The notes under the pieces are model-generated. The model had not been told where the DNA came from, made no database searches, and saw only the letters and a list, made by a program, of their open reading frames with translations. This document shows, in pieces, positions 1-8,291 of a DNA stretch of 27,198 nucleotides (within the stretch, counting starts at the first letter, position 1; every line of letters begins with the position of its first letter). Where the stretch lies: assembly GCA_937960795.1 (NCBI GenBank), contig CALGPA010000053.1:1-27198 (forward strand). The letters run 5' to 3'. This DNA is from an uncultured bacterium (lineage in GTDB: Bacteria > Cloacimonadota > Cloacimonadia > Cloacimonadales > Cloacimonadaceae). The position numbers and the translations under genes were made by a program.

Positions 1-31
1 ACTGGAGTTCAGACGTGTGCTCTTCCGATCT
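1..31 (+). other. Illumina adapter remnant (not genomic)
   Basis: The first 31 bases, beginning ACTGGAGTTCAGACGTGTGC and ending TCTTCCGATCT, match the Illumina TruSeq read-2 adapter lacking its first three bases. I recognise this from general knowledge of the adapter sequence. It is untrimmed library sequence and marks a contig end. It should be masked before any annotation. Confidence 0.97.
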
Positions 32-402
32 TGCTAGTTGATCAGATATACATAAAACATGATAAGGCAATTTTTAGCGAAGGCAATACTTTTTTTTGAC
101 TTGTTTAAATTTTGTGAAATACCGCTTGGCAGATATTAGCACACATACTATTGTTGATGGCGAATTGTTCCTAAGGTCAGAAAAACCGGTATGCTGGCTA
201 AGGCATTGATATGTTTGCGGTTATAGGCACTTTGCTTCGCGAAGAGCCTAAGTCATTGATTTCTCACCACTTGCAGACTCGAGCGGTGAGCGAGAGGTGA
301 GCAAGAGATCAGGAAGCCGACAAGACTGTTTATCGAGTCAATATTGTCCGCGATATCCAAGGAGACAGTTGGGCTTCACTAGAAAGAACTGCTCCGCCAA
401 GC
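32..402. other. Non-coding spacer downstream of the minus-strand operon
   Basis: About 370 bases with no convincing gene on either strand. The spacer is AT-rich near 60-120 and holds one copy of a 70-bp palindromic repeat (249-318, listed separately). A small inverted repeat, AGGC/GCCT around a TTCGCGAA core, lies near 226-250. It lacks a T-run on the minus strand, so I do not call it a terminator for the permease gene. Confidence 0.6.
249..318 (+). repeat. 70-bp dispersed palindromic repeat, copy 1
   Basis: A 70-base unit starting TAAGTC, with a central imperfect hairpin: CTCACCACT pairs with AGCGGTGAG across a 10-nt loop, with one A-C mismatch. It is followed by GAGGTGAG. By hand alignment about 57 of 70 positions match copy 2 (10357-10426), without gaps. 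It lies downstream of the 3' end of the minus-strand operon. It is the most diverged of the three copies. Confidence 0.85.
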
Positions 403-1677
403 TCAATCCTTGTAATAGATTGCCTTGATGGGATCAATCTTGGCAGCTTTAAGTGCAGGATAGAGCCCGGACAGGAAGCCGATAATCGTTGAAAAGAGAA
501 TCCCCAATACTACTCCGGGAATAGGCAAAAACAGGCGGATATGCATTAGTTGACCCATGATTGAGATCATCAACCATGCTATCCCGATTCCCACAGCAGC
601 TCCGATCCAAGCAAGGATCAATGCTTCAGTGATGAAGTAAAAGAAGATATCATTATCAGTAGCGCCAATGCTTTTTCGGATGCCGATCTCAGCCATGCGT
701 TCTTGGATTGATATCAAGAGTGTCGAGAACAGCCCGACTCCGCCGACTATCAGGGCGATCGAGGCAATTGCAGAAAGAGTGATATTCCACTTCTTCATGT
801 TCTTATCCAGCTCGTCTGAGATGGTGAGCATCATCGCGCCGATATCCATGAAACTGAAATTTGGATACATATTGTGCCTGGCGAGCAGCAGTTGTCTAGT
901 CCGAGTTCGCAAAGTGGAGAAAGAGCTTTGGTCTTCTGCTTGAAGGTAGATCATGTGCACCATCTTGTTTATTCCAAATCGATATGCAGCATATCTGAGG
1001 GGCACATAGACCGAGCGTAGATCCCGGTCCCTTTCCCAAGTGTTAAAGTTCATTCCGCTGCCGGTATTGAGCACATCAGTTCCCAGAATGCCGATGACCC
1101 GATAGCGATGATTACCTAAGATGATGATCTCGTTGATGAGCTCTTGGTTTGGGTAGTATGCTTGGACGAATCCACTGCCCAGGATTGCCACCGGCAGCCC
1201 TTCATCCAGCTCCAGATTACTAAAATATCTTCCGCTGGTCAGGCCATAATTTTTGGTCTGAAAATAGCCGTTGTCAGTTGCCCGCACGCTAACGTAGTTA
1301 TCCTTGTTCCCGATTCTGAGCAAGCTGCTGGTTTCAAACAGGCCATAGATGCTTTTGTAGCTAAGGCTATCTCTTAGAGCGATGTAGTCATCATATCCCA
1401 GACGCTGCACGTTTTGCGCGGCTCGCCTTTGGACTTGGACGGCTGCCCTCCCTTGAGTATCTTGACTTTGAAAATTTGCAGGGATGACAAGAAGGGAATG
1501 ATTCCAGCCCATCCCCTCCATATTCTCCGAAATCATTTGTTTGAGGGCATAAACACTTGAGAACATGGTGACGACCGCCATCACACCGATCACAATGCCG
1601 GTGGTGGTCAGAATGCTTCTCAGCTTGTGAGAAGCGATACTCGAGAAAGCGCTGCGAACTCCGTCACCAATATGCAT
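403..1677 (-). CDS. MacB/FtsX-type ABC transporter permease
   Basis: A 424-residue inner-membrane permease of the MacB/FtsX family. An N-terminal membrane helix (about residues 23-45) follows the cytoplasmic start. A large periplasmic MacB-type domain (about 50-290) comes next, then three membrane helices (about 300-322, 347-375 and 384-408) forming the FtsX domain. The C-terminal signature PALKAAKIDPIKAI is typical of the family. Such permeases work with an ABC ATPase in mechanotransmission, lipoprotein release or efflux. No ATPase gene is adjacent, so the partner must be elsewhere. The start codon lies 3 nt after the topA stop, with GGAG at the end of topA serving as ribosome binding site. 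It is the last gene of the secA-topA operon. The family assignment is firm; the substrate is unknown. Confidence 0.9.
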   Translation of the reverse strand: MHIGDGVRSAFSSIASHKLRSILTTTGIVIGVMAVVTMFSSVYALKQMISENMEGMGWNHSLLVIPANFQSQDTQGRAAVQVQRRAAQNVQRLGYDDYIALRDSLSYKSIYGLFETSSLLRIGNKDNYVSVRATDNGYFQTKNYGLTSGRYFSNLELDEGLPVAILGSGFVQAYYPNQELINEIIILGNHRYRVIGILGTDVLNTGSGMNFNTWERDRDLRSVYVPLRYAAYRFGINKMVHMIYLQAEDQSSFSTLRTRTRQLLLARHNMYPNFSFMDIGAMMLTISDELDKNMKKWNITLSAIASIALIVGGVGLFSTLLISIQERMAEIGIRKSIGATDNDIFFYFITEALILAWIGAAVGIGIAWLMISIMGQLMHIRLFLPIPGVVLGILFSTIIGFLSGLYPALKAAKIDPIKAIYYKD

Positions 1678-1680
1678 CTC

Positions 1681-3900
1681 TTACTCCATGATGTGTTTAC
1701 ATTTGGGGCATTGAAGGAAATTGCCCTTGTCTTTGTTGTATCTTTCCTCAAGATATGGGTTTGCACAGTTTGGACACTTTTGAGGGACAGGCTTGTAGTT
1801 TGAGATCCATTTACAATCAGGATAGCGGTTGCATGAGTAGAATGGGCTTCCTTTCTTACTCTTGCGTGCTGTCACTTCGCCGATACCACATTCCGGACAA
1901 GATATCCCGAGAGTTTTGGGTCTTGCATATTTACATTTAGGGTAGGTGGAGCAGGCGATGAAGGCTCCAAACTTTCCGTTTCTTTCCACAAGAGGATTGC
2001 CGCAGGTCGGGCAAGCTTCGTCAAGGGTCTTGGGTTCGATTATCTTGATGGAGCCATCCGCTTCGCGTTTGAAACTCTTGCTATTCTTGCACTCCGGATA
2101 GCGATTGCAGGAGAGAAACTCGCCGGAACGGCTGTGTTTTATAACCATTTCTCCAACCTTACATTTATCGCAGGATATCCCGGTTTCTTGAGTCATGGCC
2201 TTTTTCTCTTTTTTGACATCAACTTTTGAGATCAATCCTTTCATGTCTTCGTAATATCCCTTTACCAGATTGTGCCAGATGATCTTACCATATTCTACTT
2301 CATCCAGCTTATCTTCCATCTTGGCAGTAAACTTCACATTGAAAAGACTGTCGAACTTATCCACTAAGAAGGTATTGACGTCCATCCCTAGAGGAGTGGG
2401 GTTGAAGCTTTTCTTCTCCAGTACCACATACTTACGGTTTCTAATCGTGCTCAGGATGGCGGCATAGGTGGATGGGCGGCCGATGCCCTTGGCTTCCAGC
2501 TCCTTGATCAGCGAAGCTTCCGTAAAGCGAGACGGAGGAGTAGTAAAATGTTGACTCTTACGTAAGTTATCATGCTCAAGTTCATCTGATTTGCGATAAT
2601 CCTTGTCTATCTTTTCCCCAAGAGGTATGTTTACGTGAGAATAGCATTTGAGAAATCCTTCAAAAGTGATCTGATTGCCGCTGGAAGCGAATATGGCTTC
2701 TCCGATCTCGATCTTAGCGGTACTTGCTTGCACTTTGGCAGGCTTCATCTGCGTGGCGATAAATCTTTGCCAGATGAGCGTGTATAGCTTGAGCTGCTCC
2801 CTGGAGAGATGGGGGCTGAGGCTTTCGGGGGTGCGGAAAGCATCGGTGGGGCGAATGGCTTCATGGGCGTCTTGGGCACTTTGCTTGTTCTTATATACCC
2901 TTGTGGAATCATGCACCATGTCACTTCCAAAGCGTTCTGCAATGAGCTTTTTGCATCCATCAACAGCCTCCGGGGCAAGACGAGTGCTATCAGTACGCAT
3001 GTAGGTGATCAGACCCGTGCTTTCACCTCCGATGTCCACGCCTTCATAAAGCTGTTGAGCAATGCTCATGGTACGCTGAGCTTGGTAGGAGAGGATCTTG
3101 GATGCTTCCTGCTGAAGCGTGCTTGTAATGAATGGTGCAGGGGGTTCGACGTTGCGAGTAGTGCGCTTTATCTCAGCAAGAGTAGCCTGCTGAGTCTTGA
3201 GATCACCGCTTATCTGCAGGGCTTCCTGCTCGCTTTTGATTTCTATCTTCTTGCCCTGATAGCGATCTAGGACTGCCTTGAACTTGGGAAGGCCGTCCTT
3301 CCAGAATTCCGTCTCAATCTTCCAGAACTCTTTGGGAACAAACGCTTTTATCTCATCTTCACGCTCGCATATCAAACGCAGCGCGACGGATTGGACTCTT
3401 CCCGCAGAAAGATCTTTGGCGATCACCTTCCATAATAGCGGAGAGATGCTGTAACCCACGACGCGGTCAAGAATGCGGCGGGCTTGCTGTGCATCTACTT
3501 TCTGCATATCTATCTTGCCCGGTTCGGAGATGGCTGAATTGATGGCTTTTGACGTGATCTCGTTGAAGACTATCCTGTACAAGGGTTTGTCCTTGATCTC
3601 CTTTTCCAGGACTTTGCTCAGGTGCCATGCGATGGCCTCTCCTTCGCGGTCATGGTCGCTTGCCAGATATATCGCTTGCGATGCCTTGGCAGCTTCTCGC
3701 AATTCCGCGACGATCTTGCTTTTCTTTTTGTCGGTGACGTATTTGGGCTCAAAATCCTTTTCGACATCCACTCCCAGATCGTGCGGGGGAAGATCCCGAA
3801 TGTGACCCATGGAGGCTTTTACTATGTATTGGTTCTTGAGAAACTTCGAGATCGTGTGCGCTTTGGCCGGGGATTCTACTATTATCAGTCCTTTTGCCAT
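1681..3900 (-). CDS. topA: DNA topoisomerase I (type IA)
   Basis: Relaxes negatively supercoiled DNA by cutting one strand through a phosphotyrosine. The 739 residues begin with a TOPRIM domain: IIVESPAKA with catalytic Glu9, and the metal-binding DHDREGE at 82-88. The active-site tyrosine is Tyr300 in GLITYMRTDST. The last 165 or so residues hold four C-terminal zinc-finger-like modules, each with paired CxxC motifs (for example CDKC, CPTC, CPEC and CPNC), which bind single-stranded DNA. Length and order are normal for bacterial TopA. The ATG follows the secA stop by 2 nt, and its ribosome binding site GAGGAG is made from the last secA codons, so the two are very likely co-translated. A permease gene follows after 3 nt. 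Confidence 0.98.
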   Translation of the reverse strand: MAKGLIIVESPAKAHTISKFLKNQYIVKASMGHIRDLPPHDLGVDVEKDFEPKYVTDKKKSKIVAELREAAKASQAIYLASDHDREGEAIAWHLSKVLEKEIKDKPLYRIVFNEITSKAINSAISEPGKIDMQKVDAQQARRILDRVVGYSISPLLWKVIAKDLSAGRVQSVALRLICEREDEIKAFVPKEFWKIETEFWKDGLPKFKAVLDRYQGKKIEIKSEQEALQISGDLKTQQATLAEIKRTTRNVEPPAPFITSTLQQEASKILSYQAQRTMSIAQQLYEGVDIGGESTGLITYMRTDSTRLAPEAVDGCKKLIAERFGSDMVHDSTRVYKNKQSAQDAHEAIRPTDAFRTPESLSPHLSREQLKLYTLIWQRFIATQMKPAKVQASTAKIEIGEAIFASSGNQITFEGFLKCYSHVNIPLGEKIDKDYRKSDELEHDNLRKSQHFTTPPSRFTEASLIKELEAKGIGRPSTYAAILSTIRNRKYVVLEKKSFNPTPLGMDVNTFLVDKFDSLFNVKFTAKMEDKLDEVEYGKIIWHNLVKGYYEDMKGLISKVDVKKEKKAMTQETGISCDKCKVGEMVIKHSRSGEFLSCNRYPECKNSKSFKREADGSIKIIEPKTLDEACPTCGNPLVERNGKFGAFIACSTYPKCKYARPKTLGISCPECGIGEVTARKSKKGSPFYSCNRYPDCKWISNYKPVPQKCPNCANPYLEERYNKDKGNFLQCPKCKHIME

Positions 3901-3902
3901 GT

Positions 3903-6900
3903 TTATAACTCCTCATCTTCGTGTAGACCGCAGCATTTTTTGTATTTTTTCCCGCTACCACAAGGGCAAGGATCGTTGCGTCCGACCTTCTCCGCCACCT
4001 GCACTGGACGTGCTTTTGGTTCCGGATTGTTATATTGCGGGGCTTGAGTTGCAGAGCTTTGGTATTCTTGATCTTGAGAACTCATAAAGGAGCTTATCGC
4101 TTCATGGGTCATGTTTGCTCCTTTGAGCATCTCTTGCATGTCGCTAAGCTGCTCTCTGGTCAATATGAAGGTAGTGTATACCCTTCTTGTTACGTTATCC
4201 TGTATCCTGGCTATCAGGCCTTCAAACAGGGAATAACTCTCTTTTTTATATTCAATCAGTGGGTCTTTGTTTGCGTATGATCTGAGAAACACTCCTTCCT
4301 TGAGGAGATCCATCTCATGAAGGTGGTCCCTCCATTCGTCGTCCACCACTTCCAATAGCGCACGACGCTCAATGTCTCTGAGGACATCGGAGCCAAGTTG
4401 CTGTTCTCGACGCTCATAGGCTTTGTCTGCGATCTCACTTAGGGTATTAAACAGAAGGTCTTCGTTAAGGTGATCGCTCGAAAGATCGTCCTCTGTAATA
4501 GTGATATTGAGACGCTTGAAATACTCAATCGCAACTCCAAGATCCCATTCTTCAGCAAATTTGGATTGCATGGAAACCTGGTACGCCAAGCGGGCAATGC
4601 TTTCTGCGATCATCTCTTTGATTTCATTCTTGAGTTCGTATCCCTTGAGCACACTGCGACGATAGCTATATATCACTTCGCGTTGTTGGTTCATGACTTC
4701 ATCATACTTAATCAGATTCTTGCGGATCTCAAAGTTGTGTTCTTCCACCCTGGTTTGGGCTTTTTCGACGGCTTTGGTCATCATGGGATGACGGATGGCT
4801 TCGCCTTGTTTGAGTCCGATCTTCTGCATGAGAGGCGCCATGCGGTCTGAGCCAAAGAGGCGCATCAGATCATCTTCCAAAGACAGATAGAATCTTGAAG
4901 TACCCGGATCTCCCTGACGTCCGGCACGGCCGCGCAACTGGCGGTCGATACGGCGGCTTTCGTGACGTTCACTACCGATGATATGCAAACCATCCAAAGG
5001 CAATCCATAGAAGAACTCATCCGTGCGCTGTCTGGAGAGTCCGAGATAGCTCTCGACGGACTGACTGACGACTCCTGCTCCGAGCTTGATGTCAGTTCCG
5101 CGTCCTGCCATGTTTGTGGCGATGGTCACGGCTCCGGGTGCTCCTGCATTCGAGACGATCTCTGCCTCTCTCTGATGCTGTCGCGCGTTGAGAACATTGT
5201 GTGGAACTCCATGACGTCGCAGAAGGCGGGAAAGCACTTCTGAGACTTCCACGCTCACCGTTCCGACCAGCACAGGCTTCTTTTGCTTGTGCCAATAGAC
5301 CACTTCATCTATAATGGCTTGGTATTTTTCATTCTTTGTGAGATAAATCTCATCATCATGATCGATTCTCGTGATGGGTTTGTTTGTCGGGATGACGATC
5401 ACAGGGAGTCCGTAGATCTCCATAAACTCGCCTTCTTCAGTGATGGCAGTACCCGTCATGCCGGCAAGTTTCTCAAACATCCGGAAATAGTTTTGCAGGG
5501 TGATGGTCGCAAAAGTCTGTGTTCCCGCTTCGATAGCCACATTCTCTTTTGCTTCGAGCGCTTGATGCAAGCCATCTGAAAAGCGCCTACCCGGCATCTG
5601 ACGCCCGGTAAATTCATCCACGATGATGACTTTGTTGTCGATCACGACATACTCTTGGTTGTTTTCAAAGAGGGTGAATGCTTTCAGGAGCTGCTTAATA
5701 TTGTGCAGCTTCTCACTTTTATCCATAAAGCGGCCGGTAGCAAGTTCTTTTTCGCGGATCTTAGCTTGATCACTGAGATTGGGATCGTCTTCAATTTCTT
5801 GGATGACCTCGTCCAGGGTTCTGACCACAAAGAGGTCATGATCTTTCTTTGAGAGCATGTCTCTGCCTTTGTCGCAAAGATCCACGCTGTTTTGTCTTTC
5901 ATCGGTCACAAAGAATAGCTCTTCATCCAGCTCATGCATCTTCTTATCTCTGAGATAGACCCCTTCCGTGTCTTGCACCAAGCGCTTGAGGGCAGCTTCT
6001 TGCATCAGCTTTGTGAAGGCCTTGTTTTTGGGGGCTCCCCGCCTGACCAATAAGAGGTTTTTGGCAAGCCTGCTTTCGGTCGAATAGGATCTGTCATTTT
6101 GCAAATCTTCTCGAATCTCAGACAGAAAGCGAGTGATAAGAGCATTTTGAGCCTGCACCAAGGATGCAATAGCGGGACGCAATTCATGATAGAAATTCTT
6201 ATCTTGCGCGATGGGGCCGCTGATGATGAGGGGAGTTCTTGCTTCATCGATGAGGATGGAGTCCACTTCATCCACGATCGCGTAGTAAAAGTCGCGTTGA
6301 ACGAGCTGTTTGGGACTGGTGGCCATATTGTCTCTGAGATAGTCAAAGCCAAATTCGCTATTCATGCCATATGTCACATCGGCTTCATAGGCGTCTTTTC
6401 TCTGCGCAAAGTCCATGCCGGTGGTGATGCAGCCCACTCTCATGCCATGGAAGTTGAAGATGGGGCTCATCCACTCGGCATCACGGCTGGCAAGATAATC
6501 ATTGACGGTCACCAAATGTGCGCCTCGTCCGAGCAAAGCATTCAAAAACAGCGGTAGTGTCGCCACCAAAGTCTTGCCTTCACCGGTCGCCATTTCGGAG
6601 ATAGTGCCGTCATGCAGCGCCATCGCTCCGATCAATTGGACATCAAAGGGCACCATGTTCCATGCCTGCATGTGACCTTTCACTTCAAATTCCTGTCCCA
6701 TCAGACGGCGACAAGTATCCTTGACGATTGCATAGACTTCGGGAAGATAGTCGTCCAAGATATCTTTATTTTGCTGCTTCAGCTTCTTCTTAACGACGTC
6801 GATTTGATTGTCGATGCGATTGCGCTCATTATCATCAGAGTTTTCGCGAAAGGCTTGCTGGAGATCCTCCAATTCTTTGCGTGTGGGAGCCAGATGATCG

Positions 6901-7064
6901 GCAAGCTCATGCTTGATTTCTGTGATGCGTTGTCTGATCTGATCATCATCATATTGATGCAGACCTTCATATATATTGTTGATTTCTGTTACAAGCGGTT
7001 CATAGCGCTTGAGATCCTTGCTGCTTTTATCTCCGAATAGTTTTTTAAGAATCTTCTCGAGCAT
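3903..7064 (-). CDS. secA: Preprotein translocase ATPase SecA
   Basis: Motor ATPase driving protein export through SecYEG at the inner membrane. Visible motifs: Walker A GEGKT (161-165), DEVDSILIDEART, GRGTDIKLG and GRAGRQGDPG of the second motor domain, and the C-terminal metal/SecB-binding motif NDPCPCGSGKKYKKCC. The 1,053 residues exceed the usual 850-900. Extra sequence is a charged segment after residue 50 (RKELEDLQQ onward) and an insertion in the preprotein-binding region. Both are characteristic of Bacteroidota/Chlorobi-type SecA. I place the start at the internal ATG reading MLEKILKKLFGDK, which has AAGGAAG just upstream and matches the family N-terminus. A start 13 codons further upstream is open but has no such support. 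First gene of the secA-topA-permease operon. Confidence 0.98.
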   Translation of the reverse strand: MLEKILKKLFGDKSSKDLKRYEPLVTEINNIYEGLHQYDDDQIRQRITEIKHELADHLAPTRKELEDLQQAFRENSDDNERNRIDNQIDVVKKKLKQQNKDILDDYLPEVYAIVKDTCRRLMGQEFEVKGHMQAWNMVPFDVQLIGAMALHDGTISEMATGEGKTLVATLPLFLNALLGRGAHLVTVNDYLASRDAEWMSPIFNFHGMRVGCITTGMDFAQRKDAYEADVTYGMNSEFGFDYLRDNMATSPKQLVQRDFYYAIVDEVDSILIDEARTPLIISGPIAQDKNFYHELRPAIASLVQAQNALITRFLSEIREDLQNDRSYSTESRLAKNLLLVRRGAPKNKAFTKLMQEAALKRLVQDTEGVYLRDKKMHELDEELFFVTDERQNSVDLCDKGRDMLSKKDHDLFVVRTLDEVIQEIEDDPNLSDQAKIREKELATGRFMDKSEKLHNIKQLLKAFTLFENNQEYVVIDNKVIIVDEFTGRQMPGRRFSDGLHQALEAKENVAIEAGTQTFATITLQNYFRMFEKLAGMTGTAITEEGEFMEIYGLPVIVIPTNKPITRIDHDDEIYLTKNEKYQAIIDEVVYWHKQKKPVLVGTVSVEVSEVLSRLLRRHGVPHNVLNARQHQREAEIVSNAGAPGAVTIATNMAGRGTDIKLGAGVVSQSVESYLGLSRQRTDEFFYGLPLDGLHIIGSERHESRRIDRQLRGRAGRQGDPGTSRFYLSLEDDLMRLFGSDRMAPLMQKIGLKQGEAIRHPMMTKAVEKAQTRVEEHNFEIRKNLIKYDEVMNQQREVIYSYRRSVLKGYELKNEIKEMIAESIARLAYQVSMQSKFAEEWDLGVAIEYFKRLNITITEDDLSSDHLNEDLLFNTLSEIADKAYERREQQLGSDVLRDIERRALLEVVDDEWRDHLHEMDLLKEGVFLRSYANKDPLIEYKKESYSLFEGLIARIQDNVTRRVYTTFILTREQLSDMQEMLKGANMTHEAISSFMSSQDQEYQSSATQAPQYNNPEPKARPVQVAEKVGRNDPCPCGSGKKYKKCCGLHEDEEL

Positions 7065-7134
7065 TATTACTTCCTTCAGGTGCCCTAGTATGATGGGAAA
7101 CACATCGGGCAGCTATTATTTCCCTGTCTGTCAC

Positions 7135-7161
7135 AAATTACAGAAGGCTAGATTGTGTCAA
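7135..7161 (-). promoter_or_regulatory. Putative sigma-70-type promoter for secA operon
   Basis: On the minus strand a perfect TTGACA (7161-7156) is followed after 15 nt by TAATTT (7140-7135). Transcription would begin near 7128, giving a leader of about 65 nt before the secA ATG. The 15-nt spacing is shorter than the 17 nt of the E. coli consensus. It agrees with the other promoter candidates in this window. Confidence 0.5.
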
Positions 7162-7301
7162 TCAAAACGTGTTTTTGTGTCGTCCGGGATATGCCATAAA
7201 GTCTCTTTAGGGTAGGCTGATGGAAGATTTGAGGCTTGCTTAAGTGATAGATCCTTCCGAGGCTTTCGTCCAAATGGGATCGCAAGATTCCAAAAGCAAG
7301 C

Positions 7302-7328
7302 TTGACACATATCCCCTTGCTTTAAATA
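7302..7328 (+). promoter_or_regulatory. Putative promoter for the lipoprotein/TonB receptor operon
   Basis: TTGACA (7302-7307), 15-nt spacer, TAAATA (7323-7328). Predicted transcription start near 7335, which leaves about 147 nt of leader before the TTG start at 7482. The spacer contains TATCC and CTTGC blocks that recur at the same place in the promoter at 10555-10582. Confidence 0.6.
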
Positions 7329-7334
7329 ATGGAT

Positions 7335-7481
7335 CCGAGCCGAGTATTGATAGCTAAACTACCTAGTGGCACGCATCAATACCGATAGGGTATGGTCGGA
7401 AACAGCCATGCCTCCCACATTGGAAAGGCGCACGGAGAATGATCCCGTTTGCCTCCAAAAAATATAATGGAGGTTTTTACC
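7335..7481 (+). promoter_or_regulatory. Structured mRNA leader, candidate riboswitch (possibly Moco/Tuco-like)
   Basis: Direct reading shows a chain of alternative stems. GTATTGAT (7344-7351) pairs perfectly with ATCAATAC (7375-7382). ATACC (7379-7383) could instead pair with GGTAT (7389-7393). GGTATGG (7389-7395) pairs with CCATGCC (7406-7412) around loop TCGGAAACAG. TGCC (7409-7412) can pair with the GGC(G)CA of the following segment. The ribosome binding site GGAGG (7469-7473) is complementary to CCTCC at 7452-7456, whose CTCC can pair instead with GGAG at 7434-7437. TGCCTCC occurs twice (7409-7415 and 7450-7456). This is the design of a translation-controlling riboswitch. The block GCCTCCC...GGAAAGGCGC reminds me of the molybdenum/tungsten cofactor riboswitch, but only from memory. 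Other classes I checked by eye (B12, TPP, FMN, SAM, glycine, Mg, c-di-GMP) did not fit. Confidence 0.5.
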
Positions 7482-8291
7482 TTGAGACACTACCTATTAG
7501 CAATTTTGCTGGCACTGCTGCTTTTGATTAGCGCTTGCAGTGAGAATGACAATCCCACATCCGTAACCATCACCGGATACTCGCTAGATCAGTTTGTAAG
7601 ACAAGCAGACGTGATCGCTATCACTGATTATGAAGCTGATCCTGAGGAAGACTTTCGCGATCTATATGCCTACCAGATAATCGCCGAAGATGGTTGGTCT
7701 CCCAGAAACAGCTCAAATGCGGGCTATGACCTTCCCTGGAATGTCTATCGCAGTGGCTATCTCGTTCCTGATGACCAAAACAGAACATGGTTTGAAGACG
7801 CTGAGATACCCGGCGCTTTCAGAGTGAAGTATGCCCATGAGATTCGCTTGTATCGCCATGTCGAAGTGACACATAGCCCCACAGCAGAGAGCCGATATGT
7901 ACAGCTCGGAGCCATTCCAATCGAGGTGGTGGAAAACTGGAGTCAAGCATGCGAAGAAGCCGTGAAACTAAGTGACATCATTCTCGGCTGGGAAGGCTAT
8001 GATTCTGTGACTCTCGTCGCCGCAGACGGATATTCCCGCGATTACAGCCCGGAGCAAATCGCAGAGGGATTTTATCTTCTAAACAGTGAAATCACCACCT
8101 TCCCAAATCTGAACGATGACATGACCAATGGAGAAAAACGCTTTAGAAAGATCGCATCGATCACTATCAATGGCGGAACTCCCACGGGTGATGAAGCTTG
8201 GGGAAATGCAGCTGAGCTAAATGCAGATCTCAGCATCGTCCTGCCGGAAAGCTTCGGCTCATATGAAGGCACAGAACTTACAGACTTTTGA
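7482..8291 (+). CDS. Predicted outer-membrane/periplasmic lipoprotein, partner of TonB receptor
   Basis: A 269-residue secreted lipoprotein: start MRHYLLAILL, a leucine-rich signal peptide, and lipobox ISAC with the modified cysteine at residue 19. I chose the TTG at 7482 because GGAGG (7469-7473) sits 8 nt upstream and the signal peptide then has normal length. Starts at 7449 or 7467 would place the ribosome binding site inside the gene. I do not recognise the family firmly. The segment VTLVAADGYSRDYSPEQIAE faintly resembles the AxDGY stretch of sulfite-oxidase-fold (molybdopterin-binding) domains; no cofactor site is claimed. The stop overlaps the start of the TonB receptor gene, so it is probably an accessory surface protein for the same ligand. 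It lies behind the structured leader. Confidence 0.8.
   Translation: MRHYLLAILLALLLLISACSENDNPTSVTITGYSLDQFVRQADVIAITDYEADPEEDFRDLYAYQIIAEDGWSPRNSSNAGYDLPWNVYRSGYLVPDDQNRTWFEDAEIPGAFRVKYAHEIRLYRHVEVTHSPTAESRYVQLGAIPIEVVENWSQACEEAVKLSDIILGWEGYDSVTLVAADGYSRDYSPEQIAEGFYLLNSEITTFPNLNDDMTNGEKRFRKIASITINGGTPTGDEAWGNAAELNADLSIVLPESFGSYEGTELTDF

Noticed and set aside
7329..7388. 19-codon open reading frame (ATG GAT CCG ...) in the leader of the lipoprotein gene.
   Set aside because: Its ATG overlaps the predicted -10 box and would lie upstream of the transcription start; no ribosome binding site. The base-pairing pattern explains the region better.
7389..7446. Small SRP RNA, suggested by GGTCGGAAACAGCC.
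   Set aside because: The GGAAGGAAGCAGCC-type domain IV with its paired internal loop is not present, and the region sits inside an mRNA leader with the ribosome binding site pairing.
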